A DNA stretch of 64,000 bases from Sphingomonas sp. Leaf9 (GTDB taxonomy: Bacteria; Pseudomonadota; Alphaproteobacteria; Sphingomonadales; Sphingomonadaceae), in NCBI RefSeq assembly GCF_001421355.1, contig NZ_LMKC01000001.1:372001-436000 (forward strand), in the 5' to 3' direction. This document shows, piece after piece, positions 34,951 to 44,671 of this stretch. The stretch's first letter is position 1. Each line of letters starts with the position of its first letter. The position numbers were made by a program, and so were the translations under genes. The notes beneath the pieces were generated by a model. The model saw only the letters and a list, made by a program, of their open reading frames with translations. It searched no databases and was not told the DNA's origin.

Positions 34951-36624
34951 TTATCGTCCGCTATCGACCTTCGGCACGTCCTTCAGCGGCCACGCCTTGT
35001 ACCCGCCGACCCACGTTTCGATCACCCGCGTCGCGCGCAGGTCGGCCGGCGTCGCCGCCACCGGATCGCGATCGACCACGATGAAGTCCGCCTTCTGCCC
35101 CGGCAGCAGCGACCCGAACTTCTGCTCGGCAAAGCCTGCGAACGCCGCGTCCTGGGTAAACGCCTTCCACGCCTGTTCGCGCGTCACCTTTTCCTCGGGC
35201 CGCCAGCCGCCCGGCGGCTGCCCGTTCGCGTCCTCGCGGGTTAAGGCCGCTGCCCAACCGACGAAGGGGTTCGGGTTCTCAACCGGATAGTCCGACCCGA
35301 ACGCCAGCCGCCCGCCGTCGCGCAGGACGGTCGCCCACGCATAGGCCCCGGCCAGCCGCGCCGGCCCCAGCCGCGCCTCCGCCATCGTCCGGTCGCCGGT
35401 CGCATGGACCGGCTGCATCGACGCGATGATCCCGTTCTTGCCCAGTCGCGGCAGGTCGGCGGGGTCGAGCACCTGCGCATGTTCGATCCGCCAGCGCCGA
35501 TCGTCCTTATACGACGACGCCAGCTCGTCGATCGCGTCCAGCACCTGCCGGTTCGCGCGGTCGCCGATCGCATGGATCGCGAACTGGAACCCGTCCATCG
35601 TGCCCCGGCTCAGCAGGTTCAGCAGCGTCGTGTCGTTGATGAACGACAGCCCGGTCTGCTTCGGCGCATCGCTATACGGCGCCTTCAACCACGCCCCGCG
35701 CGATCCCAGCGCGCCATCGGCATACAGCTTGATCCCGCCCATGCGCAGCCGGTCGCCGTACAGCCACGGCGTCGGCCCGGCCCCGGCGATGGTCAGCGCG
35801 GGTTCAAGGCCCGCGGCATAGCTCATGATCCGCACCCGCAGCTGGCCGATATCGCCCATCCGGCGGAACACTATCCAGTCGTCGACCGACGTGCCCATGT
35901 CCGCCGTCGCGGTGATGCCGGTCGACAGCAACAGCTCCTGCGCCTTCAGGAACGCGGCGTTACGTTCGCGCGGGGACGGCTTGGGCCTGGCCGCATCGAA
36001 CAGGCTGGCGGCATTGTCGACGAACACGCCCGATGGCTGTCCGTTCGGCAGCAATTCGATCCGCCCGCCCGCCGGGGCGACGGTCTTCGCGGTAATCCCC
36101 GCCGCCTTCATCGCCGCGCTGTTCGCCCATACCGCATGGCCATCGGCACGTTCCAGCAGCACCGGCTTGTCACCCGCCGCCGCGTCCAGTTCGGCAGCGG
36201 TCGGGAAGCGGCCTAGCCCCCACGCTTCCTGGTTCCAGCCGCCGCCCAATATCCACTGCCGATTGCCGTTGCTGCGCGCATAGGACTGGATCGCGGACTG
36301 CGCGTCGCTCAACGACTTCGTGGTCGACAGGTCGAGTTCGAGCGCGCGATACCCCAGCGACATGACGTGCCCATGCGCGTCGATCATGCCCGGCATCACG
36401 ATCTTGCCGGCCATGTCGCTGCGCCAGTCGAGCTTCTTCGGCGCCTTCTCGCCCTTCGGCACCAGCCGGACGACCTTGCCGTCCTTGTCGACCAGGATGC
36501 CGCCGAAGCGCACCACCTGTCCCCGCGAATCCAGCGCCACGCCGTTGACGTTGTCGATCAGGCCATCGGCCTGCGCGGTCCCGGCGAGCAGCAGCGCGGC
36601 AAGGGTAAGTGCCGCCCGCCTCAC
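34951..36624 (-). CDS. Exported amidohydrolase, YtcJ-like
   Basis: A 557-aa enzyme of the metal-dependent hydrolase superfamily. A signal peptide ends near 'GTAQA'. Metal-binding 'DAHGHV' and later 'IHAIGDRAN' and 'RIEHAQVL' fit the YtcJ type (Amidohydro_3). It would hydrolyse an amide or ester bond, probably in the periplasm; substrate unknown. The GTG start overlaps the stop of the upstream dehydrogenase gene (GTGA), so the two are coupled. Confidence 0.85.
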   Translation of the reverse strand: MRRAALTLAALLLAGTAQADGLIDNVNGVALDSRGQVVRFGGILVDKDGKVVRLVPKGEKAPKKLDWRSDMAGKIVMPGMIDAHGHVMSLGYRALELDLSTTKSLSDAQSAIQSYARSNGNRQWILGGGWNQEAWGLGRFPTAAELDAAAGDKPVLLERADGHAVWANSAAMKAAGITAKTVAPAGGRIELLPNGQPSGVFVDNAASLFDAARPKPSPRERNAAFLKAQELLLSTGITATADMGTSVDDWIVFRRMGDIGQLRVRIMSYAAGLEPALTIAGAGPTPWLYGDRLRMGGIKLYADGALGSRGAWLKAPYSDAPKQTGLSFINDTTLLNLLSRGTMDGFQFAIHAIGDRANRQVLDAIDELASSYKDDRRWRIEHAQVLDPADLPRLGKNGIIASMQPVHATGDRTMAEARLGPARLAGAYAWATVLRDGGRLAFGSDYPVENPNPFVGWAAALTREDANGQPPGGWRPEEKVTREQAWKAFTQDAAFAGFAEQKFGSLLPGQKADFIVVDRDPVAATPADLRATRVIETWVGGYKAWPLKDVPKVDSGR

Positions 36625-37487
36625 TTCGCGATCCTCCGCACCAGCGCGCTGGTATCCTGCCGCCCGCCACCCATCGCCTGCACCTGCGCATAGAATTGAT
36701 CGACCAGCGCGGTCACCGGCAACGTCGCGCCGTTGCGCCGCGATTCATCGAGCGCAAGGCCCAGGTCCTTGCGCATCCAGTCGATCGCGAAGCCGAAATC
36801 GAACTCTTCCTTTGCCATGCTCGGCCAGCGATTGACCATCTGCCAGCTCTGCGCCGCGCCGCCCGACACAGCCTCCAGCACCTTGTCGAGATCGAGGTCG
36901 GACGCCTGCGCGAACCGCAACGCTTCGGACAGCCCGCCCAGCACGCCCGCGATGCAGATCTGGTTGACCATCTTGGTCGTCTGCCCCGCCCCCGCGTCGC
37001 CGACATGCACGATCCGCTGGGCATAGGCGGTCATCAACGGCTCGGCAGCGGCAAAGGCTTCGGCCGAACCGCCGCACATGATCGACAGCTTGCCGTTCTC
37101 CGCGCCAGCCTGTCCGCCCGACACCGGCGCGTCGAGCACCAGCAGCCCCTTGGCCGCCCCCGCCTCGGCCAGTTCGCGCGCGATTGCCGCCGATACGGTG
37201 GTATGGTCGGCAAACAGCGCGCCGGGCTTCATCGCCCCGAACACGCCATCCTCGCCCAGAGTCACCTGCCGCAGATCGTCGTCATTGCCGACACAGGCGA
37301 GCACCGCGTCCGCCCCGTCCGCCGCAGCCGCCGGCGTGTCCGCGACCTGGCCGCCATGCTTCGCCGCCCAGCCATCGGCCTTGGCACGGGTGCGGTTGTA
37401 GACAGTGACCTGATGGCCGGCGGAGATCAGGTGTCCGGCCATGGGAGCGCCCATGACGCCGGTACCGATGAATGCGAGTTTTGCCAT
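36621..37487 (-). CDS. 3-hydroxyisobutyrate dehydrogenase-type oxidoreductase
   Basis: A 288-aa NAD(P)-dependent beta-hydroxyacid dehydrogenase. The N-terminal 'AFIGTGVMGAPMAGHLISAGH' and 'DAPVSGGQAGAENGKLSIMCGG' are family signatures; the catalytic Lys lies in 'GQTTKMVNQICIAGVL'. Substrate could be 3-hydroxyisobutyrate, tartronate semialdehyde or succinic semialdehyde. I chose the ATG at 37487. It overlaps the amidohydrolase gene by four bases. Confidence 0.9.
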   Translation of the reverse strand: MAKLAFIGTGVMGAPMAGHLISAGHQVTVYNRTRAKADGWAAKHGGQVADTPAAAADGADAVLACVGNDDDLRQVTLGEDGVFGAMKPGALFADHTTVSAAIARELAEAGAAKGLLVLDAPVSGGQAGAENGKLSIMCGGSAEAFAAAEPLMTAYAQRIVHVGDAGAGQTTKMVNQICIAGVLGGLSEALRFAQASDLDLDKVLEAVSGGAAQSWQMVNRWPSMAKEEFDFGFAIDWMRKDLGLALDESRRNGATLPVTALVDQFYAQVQAMGGGRQDTSALVRRIAK

Positions 37488-37561
37488 GGGGCGGGGGTGT
37501 AGGAGGTAAGCGCGGGGCCGTACAGCCACCGGGCGTTCCAAAGGCAAAATCCACCCGTTTT

Positions 37562-37610
37562 CCGCTCGGTTCGAGCAGCTTCGAGCCTGTCGAGAAGCGT
37601 CCGTCGAGAA
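37562..37610. repeat. Intergenic repeat family A, half copy 3
   Basis: CGAGCAGCTTCGAGC then CTGTCGAGAAGCG, with one change from other copies. It lies in the divergent region between the dehydrogenase and threonine deaminase genes, so here it is at promoters rather than 3' ends. Confidence 0.8.
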
Positions 37611-37675
37611 GCCGGTCGATCGGGCTACCCCCTCCCCGCCTTTTCCTTCGCGCCCAAATCGGCTACCCGCCCGCG

Positions 37676-38917
37676 ATGGCTACCAACCCGATCGCTCCGC
37701 CCGCCCTGCCCCTCACCGTCGACGATGTTCGTGGCGCGGCGATGCGTATCGGCGGCTCGATCGTCCGCACGCCGACCCTTATCAGCCGCACCCTGTCCGA
37801 CCTGACCGGCGCGACCGTCTATCTGAAATTCGAAAATCTTCAGTTCACCGCCGCTTACAAGGAACGTGGCGCGCTCAACACCCTGCTGCAGCTCGACGAA
37901 GCTACCCGTGCGAAGGGCGTGATCGCCGCGTCCGCCGGCAACCATGCGCAGGGCCTCGCCTATCACGGCAACCGGCTGGGCGTGCCGGTGACCATCGTCA
38001 TGCCGCGCCCGACTCCGACCGTGAAGGTCATGCAGACGCAGAGCCACGGCGCGACCGTGGTGCTGGAGGGGGAGACGTTCGACGCGGCCTATGCCCATGC
38101 CCGCAAGCTGGAGGCCGAACAGGGGCTGACCTTCGTCCACCCCTTCGACGATCCGCGCATCATGGCAGGGCAAGGCACCGTCGCGCTCGAAATGCTGGCG
38201 GACGTGCCGGAGCTCGACACGCTGGTCGTGCCGATCGGCGGCGGCGGCCTCATCAGCGGCATCGCGACCGTCGCGAAGGCAGCGGATCGCCCGATCGAAG
38301 TCATCGGCGTACAGGCCGAGCTGTTCCCGTCGATGTACAACCGCCTGCACGGCACCGACATGGACTGCGCCGGCGATACGCTGGCCGAGGGGATCGCGGT
38401 CAAGCAGCCCGGCGGCCTGACCGCGCAGGTCGTCGCCGCGCTGGTCGACGACATCGTGCTGGTCAGCGAACGCCAGCTGGAAGAGGCCGTCAGCCTGCTG
38501 GTCCAGATCGAAAAGACCGTGGTCGAGGGCGCCGGTGCCGCCGGCCTCGCCGCGCTGCTCGGCCATGGCCAGCGGTTCAAGGGCAAGACCGTTGGCATCG
38601 TCCTGTGCGGCGGCAATATCGACACCCGCCTGCTCGCCAACGTGCTGCTGCGCGATCTCGCCCGCTCGGGCCGGCTCGCCCGCCTGCGCATCCGGTTGCA
38701 GGACCGCCCCGGCGCGCTGTTCCACGTTGCCAAGATCTTCCACGAACACACCGTCAACATCATCGAGGTCTATCACCAGCGCGTCTTCACGACGCTGCCG
38801 GCCAAGGGCCTCATCACCGACATCGAATGCGAAACCCGCGACCGCGCGCATCTCGACCGGCTGGTCGAGGGCCTGCGCGCCGGGGGGTATGAAGTGAGCA
38901 CGGTCGAACTGGCATGA
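37676..38917 (+). CDS. ilvA: Threonine ammonia-lyase
   Basis: A 413-aa PLP enzyme converting threonine to 2-oxobutyrate and ammonia. The PLP Lys is in 'FTAAYKERGALN', the phosphate loop reads 'VVPIGGGGLISGIA', and a single C-terminal ACT domain follows ('LQDRPGALFHVAKIFHEH'). One ACT domain and this length fit the TdcB-like type rather than long IlvA, so the role may be catabolic or biosynthetic. Overlaps the GFA gene by four bases (ATGA). Confidence 0.9.
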   Translation: MATNPIAPPALPLTVDDVRGAAMRIGGSIVRTPTLISRTLSDLTGATVYLKFENLQFTAAYKERGALNTLLQLDEATRAKGVIAASAGNHAQGLAYHGNRLGVPVTIVMPRPTPTVKVMQTQSHGATVVLEGETFDAAYAHARKLEAEQGLTFVHPFDDPRIMAGQGTVALEMLADVPELDTLVVPIGGGGLISGIATVAKAADRPIEVIGVQAELFPSMYNRLHGTDMDCAGDTLAEGIAVKQPGGLTAQVVAALVDDIVLVSERQLEEAVSLLVQIEKTVVEGAGAAGLAALLGHGQRFKGKTVGIVLCGGNIDTRLLANVLLRDLARSGRLARLRIRLQDRPGALFHVAKIFHEHTVNIIEVYHQRVFTTLPAKGLITDIECETRDRAHLDRLVEGLRAGGYEVSTVELA

Positions 38918-39315
38918 CCGACGCCATCACCGGCGCCTGCCTGTGCGGGGCCTGCCGCTACCGCACCGACGCGCCGGTGATGAACGTGCGCACCTGCCAC
39001 TGCCATCGCTGCCAGCGCGCGACCGGCAGCGCCTTTTACGCGCGGGTGATGGTGCCGCTCGCCTCGGTCACGATCGACGGGCCGGTGCGCTGGCATGACG
39101 GCGGCACCGGCGTCCGGCGGGGCTTCTGCCCCACCTGTGGGTCGATCATGTTTTCGGAACGGGCAGCGGCCGGCACGATCGGCCTGGCCATCGGCACGCT
39201 CGACCATCCCGAACGCTTCGCACCCACCGAACATATCTGGGTATCGGCGAAGCAGCCGTGGCTGGTGTTGGCCGATGGCGTGCCGCAATTCGCCGAAGGG
39301 CCGCCGGCCACCTGA
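38914..39315 (+). CDS. GFA family zinc protein
   Basis: A 133-aa protein of the glutathione-dependent formaldehyde-activating (GFA/CENP-V) fold. Zinc cysteines are clear in 'ACLCGACRY', '[11 protein letters not shown]' and '[11 protein letters not shown]'. The activity of most members is unknown. Starts inside the stop of the threonine deaminase gene, so it is co-translated with it. Confidence 0.87.
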   Translation: MTDAITGACLCGACRYRTDAPVMNVRTCHCHRCQRATGSAFYARVMVPLASVTIDGPVRWHDGGTGVRRGFCPTCGSIMFSERAAAGTIGLAIGTLDHPERFAPTEHIWVSAKQPWLVLADGVPQFAEGPPAT

Positions 39316-39419
39316 TCGCTTGCGGAAAATTCGCGGTTAACGCGCTTTTCGCCACGTCTTGTCATCGCCATATCCACCGCGTCATTCTATCGGGGACGCC
39401 CGATCCGAAGGAGCAATGG

Positions 39420-40181
39420 GTGACCGCGCCGTTTCGATTCCCCCGGTTCTTCGTCACCTCGCCCGCGCCCTGCCCCTATCTGCCGGGGCGGCAGGAGCGG
39501 AAGGTATTCACCGAACTGAGCGGCGACAATGCGGACGAACTGAACGAGGCGCTGGGCCGGATCGGCTTTCGCCGCAGCCAGTCGGTCGCCTATCGCCCCA
39601 GCTGCGTCGGGTGCAGCGCCTGCGTATCGGTGCGCGTCGTCGCCGGTGATTTTTCGATGAACGCGACACAGCGCAAGCTGATGCGCCGCCACGCCGATCT
39701 CGACATCCGCGCCTGCAAGCCATGGGCGACCGACGAACAGTTCCGCCTGCTGCGCCGCTACCTGACGGCGCGCCACCCCGGCGGCGGCATGACCGCAATG
39801 GACGAATCGGACTTTGCCGACATGGTTGAACATTCGCCGGTCACGTCCTGGGTCATCGAATATCGCGAGCCTGCCGTCGACGGCGTACCCGGCCGGCTGG
39901 TCGGCGCGTGCATCACCGACGAACAGGCCGACGGGCTGTCGATGGTCTACAGCTTCTTCGAAACCGACGACGACGCCCGGCCGGGCCTGGGCAACTTCAT
40001 CATCCTCGACCATATCCGCCGCGCGCGGGCCAGCGGCCTGCCGCATGTCTATCTCGGCTATTGGGTGCAGGGATCGCCGCGCATGGCCTACAAGACGCGC
40101 TATCGCCCGCTGGAGGTGCTGGGACCGACCGGCTGGGCATTGCTCGACGATCCGGCCCCCACCGCGCGCGTCCCGGCATGA
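39420..40181 (+). CDS. bpt: Aspartate/glutamate leucyl- or arginyltransferase (N-end rule)
   Basis: A 253-aa ATE/Bpt-type aminoacyl-tRNA-protein transferase that adds an amino acid to proteins with N-terminal acidic residues, marking them for ClpAP. '[13 protein letters not shown]', '[16 protein letters not shown]' and '[18 protein letters not shown]' are the family landmarks. I chose GTG 39420 because AAGGAG lies seven bases before it. Bpt (Leu) and Ate (Arg) cannot be told apart by eye. Confidence 0.88.
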   Translation: MTAPFRFPRFFVTSPAPCPYLPGRQERKVFTELSGDNADELNEALGRIGFRRSQSVAYRPSCVGCSACVSVRVVAGDFSMNATQRKLMRRHADLDIRACKPWATDEQFRLLRRYLTARHPGGGMTAMDESDFADMVEHSPVTSWVIEYREPAVDGVPGRLVGACITDEQADGLSMVYSFFETDDDARPGLGNFIILDHIRRARASGLPHVYLGYWVQGSPRMAYKTRYRPLEVLGPTGWALLDDPAPTARVPA

Positions 40182-40582
40182 GCGCCGCGCTCCTCGCCCT
40201 AGCACTGGCGGTCCAGCCGGCCGCCGGGCTGGAGCAGCGCCGCGCGACCATCGTCCAGTTCGAAATCAAGCTGGCGACCGGCCTGTCGCCCGCGCAGGAG
40301 GCCGCCGCGACCGCGGTCTTTGCCGCCGACACCCGCACTATCCGCCGCTGCGCCGATGCCGGCACGATCGGTGCGCGGTACAAGGCGGAACGGCGCTTTT
40401 CGGGATCGATCACCGAACGCCGCAACACCGCGTTCGCCGCGATCCCGATCGACCTGCGCCGCGAGCTGGACAAGGTGCCGACCGGACACGCCACACGAGT
40501 CTTCGGATCGCCCGGCGTCCGCCGCGTACTGATCGCCTGCACTTTGCCGAAGGTGCCGGTAGCGCGACAGGGCACGGTGTAG
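40178..40582 (+). CDS. Exported hypothetical protein, 134 aa
   Basis: I do not recognise this protein. It starts with a hydrophobic signal-like stretch (residues 3-17), then a charged helical body with a single Cys pair (residues about 58 and 121). Its ATG overlaps the bpt stop (ATGA), so it is co-translated. The coupling to a cytosolic modification enzyme is unexpected for an exported protein. It is followed by a repeat-rich gap. Confidence 0.6.
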   Translation: MSAALLALALAVQPAAGLEQRRATIVQFEIKLATGLSPAQEAAATAVFAADTRTIRRCADAGTIGARYKAERRFSGSITERRNTAFAAIPIDLRRELDKVPTGHATRVFGSPGVRRVLIACTLPKVPVARQGTV

Positions 40583-40644
40583 CGCAGTACAATCGGCCTG
40601 CACTCGCACGACCGGCGGTTCGAGGTCGCTTACCCCACCCTCGC

Positions 40645-40666
40645 CATTCCCGCGAAGGCGGGAATG
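40645..40666. repeat. Palindrome CATTCCCGC-GAAG-GCGGGAATG
   Basis: Perfect 9-base arms with a GAAG loop, related to the family C unit at 10977-11003. It lies in the 266-base gap between the exported hypothetical gene and rpmJ; apart from this and the rpmJ hairpin I see nothing else there. Confidence 0.7.
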
Positions 40667-40767
40667 AATAACCCCAGACGCCAGCGAAAGAGTCGCAACG
40701 TCAGCATCGATAGCCTCCCGCCTTCGCGATAGTGACGGCGGATAGGATAATTCAACGGCACCAACAC

Positions 40768-40805
40768 GAACAGGCACCCGACCCAAATGGGCCGGATGCC
40801 TGTTC
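40768..40805 (-). terminator. Strong hairpin 3' of rpmJ
   Basis: GAACAGGCA and TGCCTGTTC arms (9 bases, perfect) enclose a further near-continuous stem closed by an ATTT loop. It lies 44 bases beyond the rpmJ stop. No long U-run follows on the minus strand, so termination may be partial. Confidence 0.6.
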
Positions 40806-40848
40806 GAAACCCAATATCGGACAGGCCGTCGGCCCGCCCGATGCCGAA

Positions 40849-40974
40849 TCAGCCCTGACGGGCCTTGAAGCGGCGGTTGGTTTTGTTGATGACGTAGATA
40901 CGCCCACGACGACGGATCACGCGGTTGTCCCGGTGACGATCCTTGAGCGACTTCAGCGAATTGACGATCTTCAT
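40849..40974 (-). CDS. rpmJ: 50S ribosomal protein L36
   Basis: A 41-aa basic protein of the large ribosomal subunit. '[19 protein letters not shown]' and '[21 protein letters not shown]' match the longer L36 form common in alphaproteobacteria, which lacks the zinc cysteines of the short form. The zinc-free state would make it independent of zinc supply. A promoter is visible at 41030-41058. Confidence 0.95.
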   Translation of the reverse strand: MKIVNSLKSLKDRHRDNRVIRRRGRIYVINKTNRRFKARQG

Positions 40975-41029
40975 GGGAACGGCTCTCAAACGGCAAAGAG
41001 GCCGCTCGCACGGCCGGAAAAGAGGCGTC

Positions 41030-41058
41030 CAGCTATCGCCACGCGCCCGCTTCGTCAA
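41030..41058 (-). promoter_or_regulatory. Sigma70-type promoter of rpmJ
   Basis: On the minus strand, TTGACG (-35, 41053-41058) and TAGCTG (-10, 41030-41035) are separated by 17 bases. The expected start near 41023 gives a leader of about 50 bases before the rpmJ ATG. Confidence 0.55.
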
Positions 41059-41163
41059 GACGCAACCGCTGCAACGCATCGAAACACTTGCGCAATGAAC
41101 CCATAGCATCATCTGGCGCGTTATGTGCTTTGGATGAACCGTGGCTGTTTCGGGGTAGATGAC

Positions 41164-41778
41164 ATGAAGAAGGCGTTGGGTTTCGGACTGGCGGCAGTTG
41201 CCGCATTGCTGGCGAGCGGCTGCACCACCGGCGGATCGCGGGTCAGCCCGGTCGACGTCACCCGTTTCCACCTGAACCAGCCGATCGCGAAGGGCAGTTT
41301 CTCGATCGAACCGGTCCAGACCAACATGACCGCGACCCCTGAATTCCAGACCTACGGCAATGCCGTTGCGCGTGAGCTCGAAAAGCTCGGCTTTGCCCGT
41401 GCCGGTACGCAGCCGTCCGACCTGATCGTCGGTGTCGCCTTCACCCGCGGGACCAAGGGGTTCGTCGAAAAGCGCGCACCGGTATCGATCGGCATCGGCG
41501 CGGGCGGCGGTGGCGGCGGCTGGCGTGGCGGCGGCGTGGGCCTGGGTGGCGGACTCGGCTTCGGCCTGGGCGGTGGCCAGCGCGAGGTGATCGGCGCCGA
41601 ACTGGCAGTCCAAATTCGCCGTCGTGCCGACAGCACCACCGTCTGGGAAGGGCGCGCGGTCACCGATTCGCTGGAAAGCACGCCCGGCGCGCAGCCGGTA
41701 TTTCAGGCCGATCGGCTGGCCAATGCGCTGTTCCGCAACTTCCCAGGCGAGTCGGGAATCACTACGACGGTGAAATGA
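41164..41778 (+). CDS. DUF4136-type lipoprotein with Gly-rich segment
   Basis: A 204-aa lipoprotein (lipobox 'LLASGC') with the DUF4136 pattern: '[18 protein letters not shown]' near the start and '[19 protein letters not shown]' near the end. A Gly-rich stretch (about residues 115-140) lies in the middle and could be a flexible arm. The function of the family is unknown. Its stop overlaps the next ATG (ATGA), so the M14 peptidase is co-translated. Confidence 0.8.
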   Translation: MKKALGFGLAAVAALLASGCTTGGSRVSPVDVTRFHLNQPIAKGSFSIEPVQTNMTATPEFQTYGNAVARELEKLGFARAGTQPSDLIVGVAFTRGTKGFVEKRAPVSIGIGAGGGGGGWRGGGVGLGGGLGFGLGGGQREVIGAELAVQIRRRADSTTVWEGRAVTDSLESTPGAQPVFQADRLANALFRNFPGESGITTTVK

Positions 41779-42887
41779 GCATCACCATCAACGCCGCGTT
41801 CGACAGCGGCAACATCCGCGTCGTCGCCATACAGGGCGATGTGATCGACCTCGATATCGTCGCCGATCACCAGTCCGACTTCTACCAGTGGTTCCACTTC
41901 CGCGTCGCCGGGGCGCGGGGGCGGACCCTGACCTTCCGCATCATCAATGCCGGCGGCTCGGCCTACGCCTTCGGCTGGCCGGGCTACCGCACCCGGATGA
42001 GCACCGACCGGCAGGCGTGGCGGCAGGTCGATACCGACTATGCCGATGGCGTGCTGACCTTCACCGCGACGATCGACACCGACCTCGCATGGTTCGCCTA
42101 TTTCGCGCCCTATTCCATGGAGCGCCACGACGACCTGATCGCCCGCATTGCTACGCAGCCCGGCGTCGCCCACCGCGAACTGGGCCAGACGCTGGACGGC
42201 CGCGCGATCGATTACCTGACGCTCGGCGAAGGCCCGCTGCAGGTGTGGGCCTATGCCCGCCAGCATCCCGGCGAATCGATGTGCGAATGGTTCATGGAAG
42301 GGCTGCTGGAGCGGCTGACCGACCCGAACGACGCGCTTGCTGCCGACCTGCGCACCCGCATGACCTTCCACTGCGTGCCCAACATGAATCCCGACGGCTC
42401 GTTCCGCGGCCATCTGCGCACCAATGCCGCCGGCGTGAACCTTAACCGCGAATGGCACGCGCCCACCCCCGACCGCAGCCCCGAAGTGTTGTGCGTCCGC
42501 AACCGCATGGACGAAACCGGCGTCGACATCGCGATCGACGTACATGGCGACGAAGCGATTCCCGCCAACTTCATCGCCGGCTACGAAGGCATTCCCAACT
42601 GGACCGACGACCACGGCGCCCGCTTCACCGCGTTCGGCGCGGCATGGGCGGCGGCGACGCCGGAGTTCCAGACGAAGCTCGGCTATCCGGTGTCCGCGCC
42701 GGGTCAGGCGAACCTGTCGATGTCGACCAACCAGCTCGCCAATCGCTTCGGCGCACTCAGCATGACGCTGGAAATGCCGTTCAAGGATCACGACGAAAAT
42801 CCCGATCCGGAATTCGGCTGGTCCCCCGAACGCTCGAAGGCGCTGGCGCATAGCTGGCTGGAAGTGCTGGCGAACTTTACGGCATAG
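41775..42887 (+). CDS. M14-family zinc carboxypeptidase, AGBL/CCP-like
   Basis: A 370-aa cytosolic enzyme. An N-terminal beta domain typical of cytosolic carboxypeptidases ('[14 protein letters not shown]') precedes the peptidase domain, with zinc ligands in 'RQHPGES' (HxxE) and His of 'IDVHGDE', and catalytic Glu in 'TLEMPFKD'. CCP-type enzymes trim C-terminal acidic residues; the bacterial substrates are mostly unknown. No signal peptide. Confidence 0.88.
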   Translation: MSITINAAFDSGNIRVVAIQGDVIDLDIVADHQSDFYQWFHFRVAGARGRTLTFRIINAGGSAYAFGWPGYRTRMSTDRQAWRQVDTDYADGVLTFTATIDTDLAWFAYFAPYSMERHDDLIARIATQPGVAHRELGQTLDGRAIDYLTLGEGPLQVWAYARQHPGESMCEWFMEGLLERLTDPNDALAADLRTRMTFHCVPNMNPDGSFRGHLRTNAAGVNLNREWHAPTPDRSPEVLCVRNRMDETGVDIAIDVHGDEAIPANFIAGYEGIPNWTDDHGARFTAFGAAWAAATPEFQTKLGYPVSAPGQANLSMSTNQLANRFGALSMTLEMPFKDHDENPDPEFGWSPERSKALAHSWLEVLANFTA

Positions 42888-42900
42888 ACTCCTCTTCTTC

Positions 42901-42986
42901 GTACCCCCGCGCAGGCGGGGGTACGGAGCCACACGCACCATGGCTCGCCAATGCAACCCCGGCCCCCCGCCTGCGCAGGGATAAAG
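42901..42986. repeat. Intergenic repeat family B, copy 3
   Basis: CCCCCGCGCAGGCGGGGG at one end and CCCCCCGCCTGCGCAGGG at the other, with about 50 bases between. It lies between the M14 gene and gpmA. Confidence 0.8.
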
Positions 42987-43094
42987 CCTATCTCCTGCGG
43001 CTACTCGAAATGCGCTTGCGAAGAGCACCGCCACCCGGTTCCTCTCGCGCACACTTTGGGCTAGGTGCACCGCAACAACAGCAATGGAGGCCCC

Positions 43095-43781
43095 ATGCCC
43101 ACGCTCGTCCTGATCCGCCACGGCCAATCGGCCTGGAACCTCGAAAACCGCTTCACCGGGTGGTGGGACGTGAACCTGACCGAGCAGGGCGAGGCGGAAG
43201 CCAAGGCGGCCGGCGAGCTGCTGGCCGCCAAGGGGCATGATTTCGACCAGTGCTTCACCAGCTTCCAGACGCGCGCGATCAAGACGCTGAACATCGCACT
43301 GGAATCGATGGGCCGCCTGTGGCTGCCGGTCGAAAAGGACTGGCGCCTGAACGAGCGGCATTATGGCGGCCTGACCGGTCTGGACAAGGCGGAGACCGCC
43401 GCACGCCACGGTGACGAACAGGTAAAGATCTGGCGCCGCAGCTTCGACGTGCCGCCGCCCCTGCCCGAAGCCGACAGCCCATGGGACCTGTCGGCCGACC
43501 GCCGCTATGCCGGGATCGACATCCCCCAGACCGAAAGCCTGAAGGACACGATCGACCGCGTGCTCCCTTATTGGGAAAGCCGCATCGCGCCCGAACTGAA
43601 GGCCGGCAAGCGCGTCCTGATCTCGGCCCACGGCAACTCGCTGCGCGCGCTGGTCAAGCACCTGTCGAACATTCCCGATGCCGACATCACCGGCCTCGAA
43701 ATCCCGACCGGCCAGCCGATCGTCTACGAACTGGCGGATGATCTGACGCCGACCGACCGGTATTATCTGAACGAACGGTAA
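43095..43781 (+). CDS. gpmA: 2,3-bisphosphoglycerate-dependent phosphoglycerate mutase
   Basis: A 228-aa mutase interconverting 2- and 3-phosphoglycerate. '[18 protein letters not shown]' has the phospho-His, and '[17 protein letters not shown]' and '[15 protein letters not shown]' complete the active site. I chose ATG 43095, preceded by TGGAGG. Confidence 0.96.
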   Translation: MPTLVLIRHGQSAWNLENRFTGWWDVNLTEQGEAEAKAAGELLAAKGHDFDQCFTSFQTRAIKTLNIALESMGRLWLPVEKDWRLNERHYGGLTGLDKAETAARHGDEQVKIWRRSFDVPPPLPEADSPWDLSADRRYAGIDIPQTESLKDTIDRVLPYWESRIAPELKAGKRVLISAHGNSLRALVKHLSNIPDADITGLEIPTGQPIVYELADDLTPTDRYYLNER

Positions 43782-43810
43782 GGGGGCGTCGCCCTTCTTT
43801 CCTGGAAATC

Positions 43811-43918
43811 CGTTCGGTTCGAGCAGCTTCGAGCTAGTCGAGAAGCGTCCGTCGAGAACTTGGTCGTTTGGGGCACCCCCTTCTCGACTACGGTTCTCGA
43901 CAAGCTCGAAGCAAACGG
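43811..43918. repeat. Intergenic repeat family A, composite copy 4
   Basis: Same composite order as 10374-10480, including the conserved GGGGCACCCCC joint and the closing GAAGCAAACGG. It opens the 404-base region without a gene (43782-44185); that region otherwise holds only the family G repeat at 44028-44094. Confidence 0.85.
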
Positions 43919-44027
43919 AAAATAACGGACTGGCGTGCAGCGTGTGGCGTGAGGGACGGGGAGAAACCCCTTTCCTACACGCCCCACCCCCGCCAAACTC
44001 CCCACCGGCCCCGCACCACGGCCAGCG

Positions 44028-44094
44028 CTCTTTGACACCACCGCCACAAACGCCACCCAAACCCACCACGAGTGTGAACTTTGTGAACTTTGGC
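44028..44094. repeat. Intergenic repeat family G, copy 2
   Basis: TTTGACACCACC at one end and CGAGTGTGAACTTTGTGAACT (first 20 bases as at 18305-18371 except one change) at the other. It ends 91 bases before the purE ATG. See copy 1. Confidence 0.75.
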
Positions 44095-44185
44095 CCCTGA
44101 ATATGCCCGTACGGCATCCTTACGCTTGCCCTGTTCCCACCCCTTCCCTAAGCAGCGGCTCCCCCAAAAGCGTTACGGGCAGATA

Positions 44186-44671
44186 ATGAACGACGGGACC
44201 GTGGTCGGCATCATCATGGGCAGCACCTCCGACTGGGACACCATGGCGCATGCCGCCGACGTCCTGACCAGGCTCGGCATTCCCCATGAAACCAAGGTGG
44301 TATCCGCCCACCGCACCCCGCAGCGGCTGGTCGAATACGCCACCAGCGCAGTGGCGCGCGGGCTGAAGGTCGTGATCGCCGGGGCCGGCGGCGCGGCGCA
44401 CCTGCCCGGCATGGTCGCCTCGATGACCCGCCTGCCCGTGCTGGGCGTGCCGGTCGAATCGAAGGCGCTGAAGGGCATGGATAGCCTGCTGTCGATCGTG
44501 CAGATGCCCGGCGGCGTCCCCGTGGGCACGCTGGCGATCGGCAAGGCAGGCGCGATCAACGCCGGCCTGCTCGCCGCCTCGATCCTCGCGACGCATGACG
44601 ATGCGTTGGCGCAGCGGCTCGACGCATGGCGCGCGGCGCAGACCGACGGCGTGGCGATCGATCCGCAATGA
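44186..44671 (+). CDS. purE: N5-carboxyaminoimidazole ribonucleotide mutase
   Basis: A 161-aa class I PurE that moves the carboxyl group to make CAIR in purine synthesis. '[16 protein letters not shown]' and 'SAHRTPQR' are the substrate-binding motifs and '[15 protein letters not shown]' is typical. Its stop overlaps the purK ATG, giving a purEK operon. Confidence 0.96.
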   Translation: MNDGTVVGIIMGSTSDWDTMAHAADVLTRLGIPHETKVVSAHRTPQRLVEYATSAVARGLKVVIAGAGGAAHLPGMVASMTRLPVLGVPVESKALKGMDSLLSIVQMPGGVPVGTLAIGKAGAINAGLLAASILATHDDALAQRLDAWRAAQTDGVAIDPQ

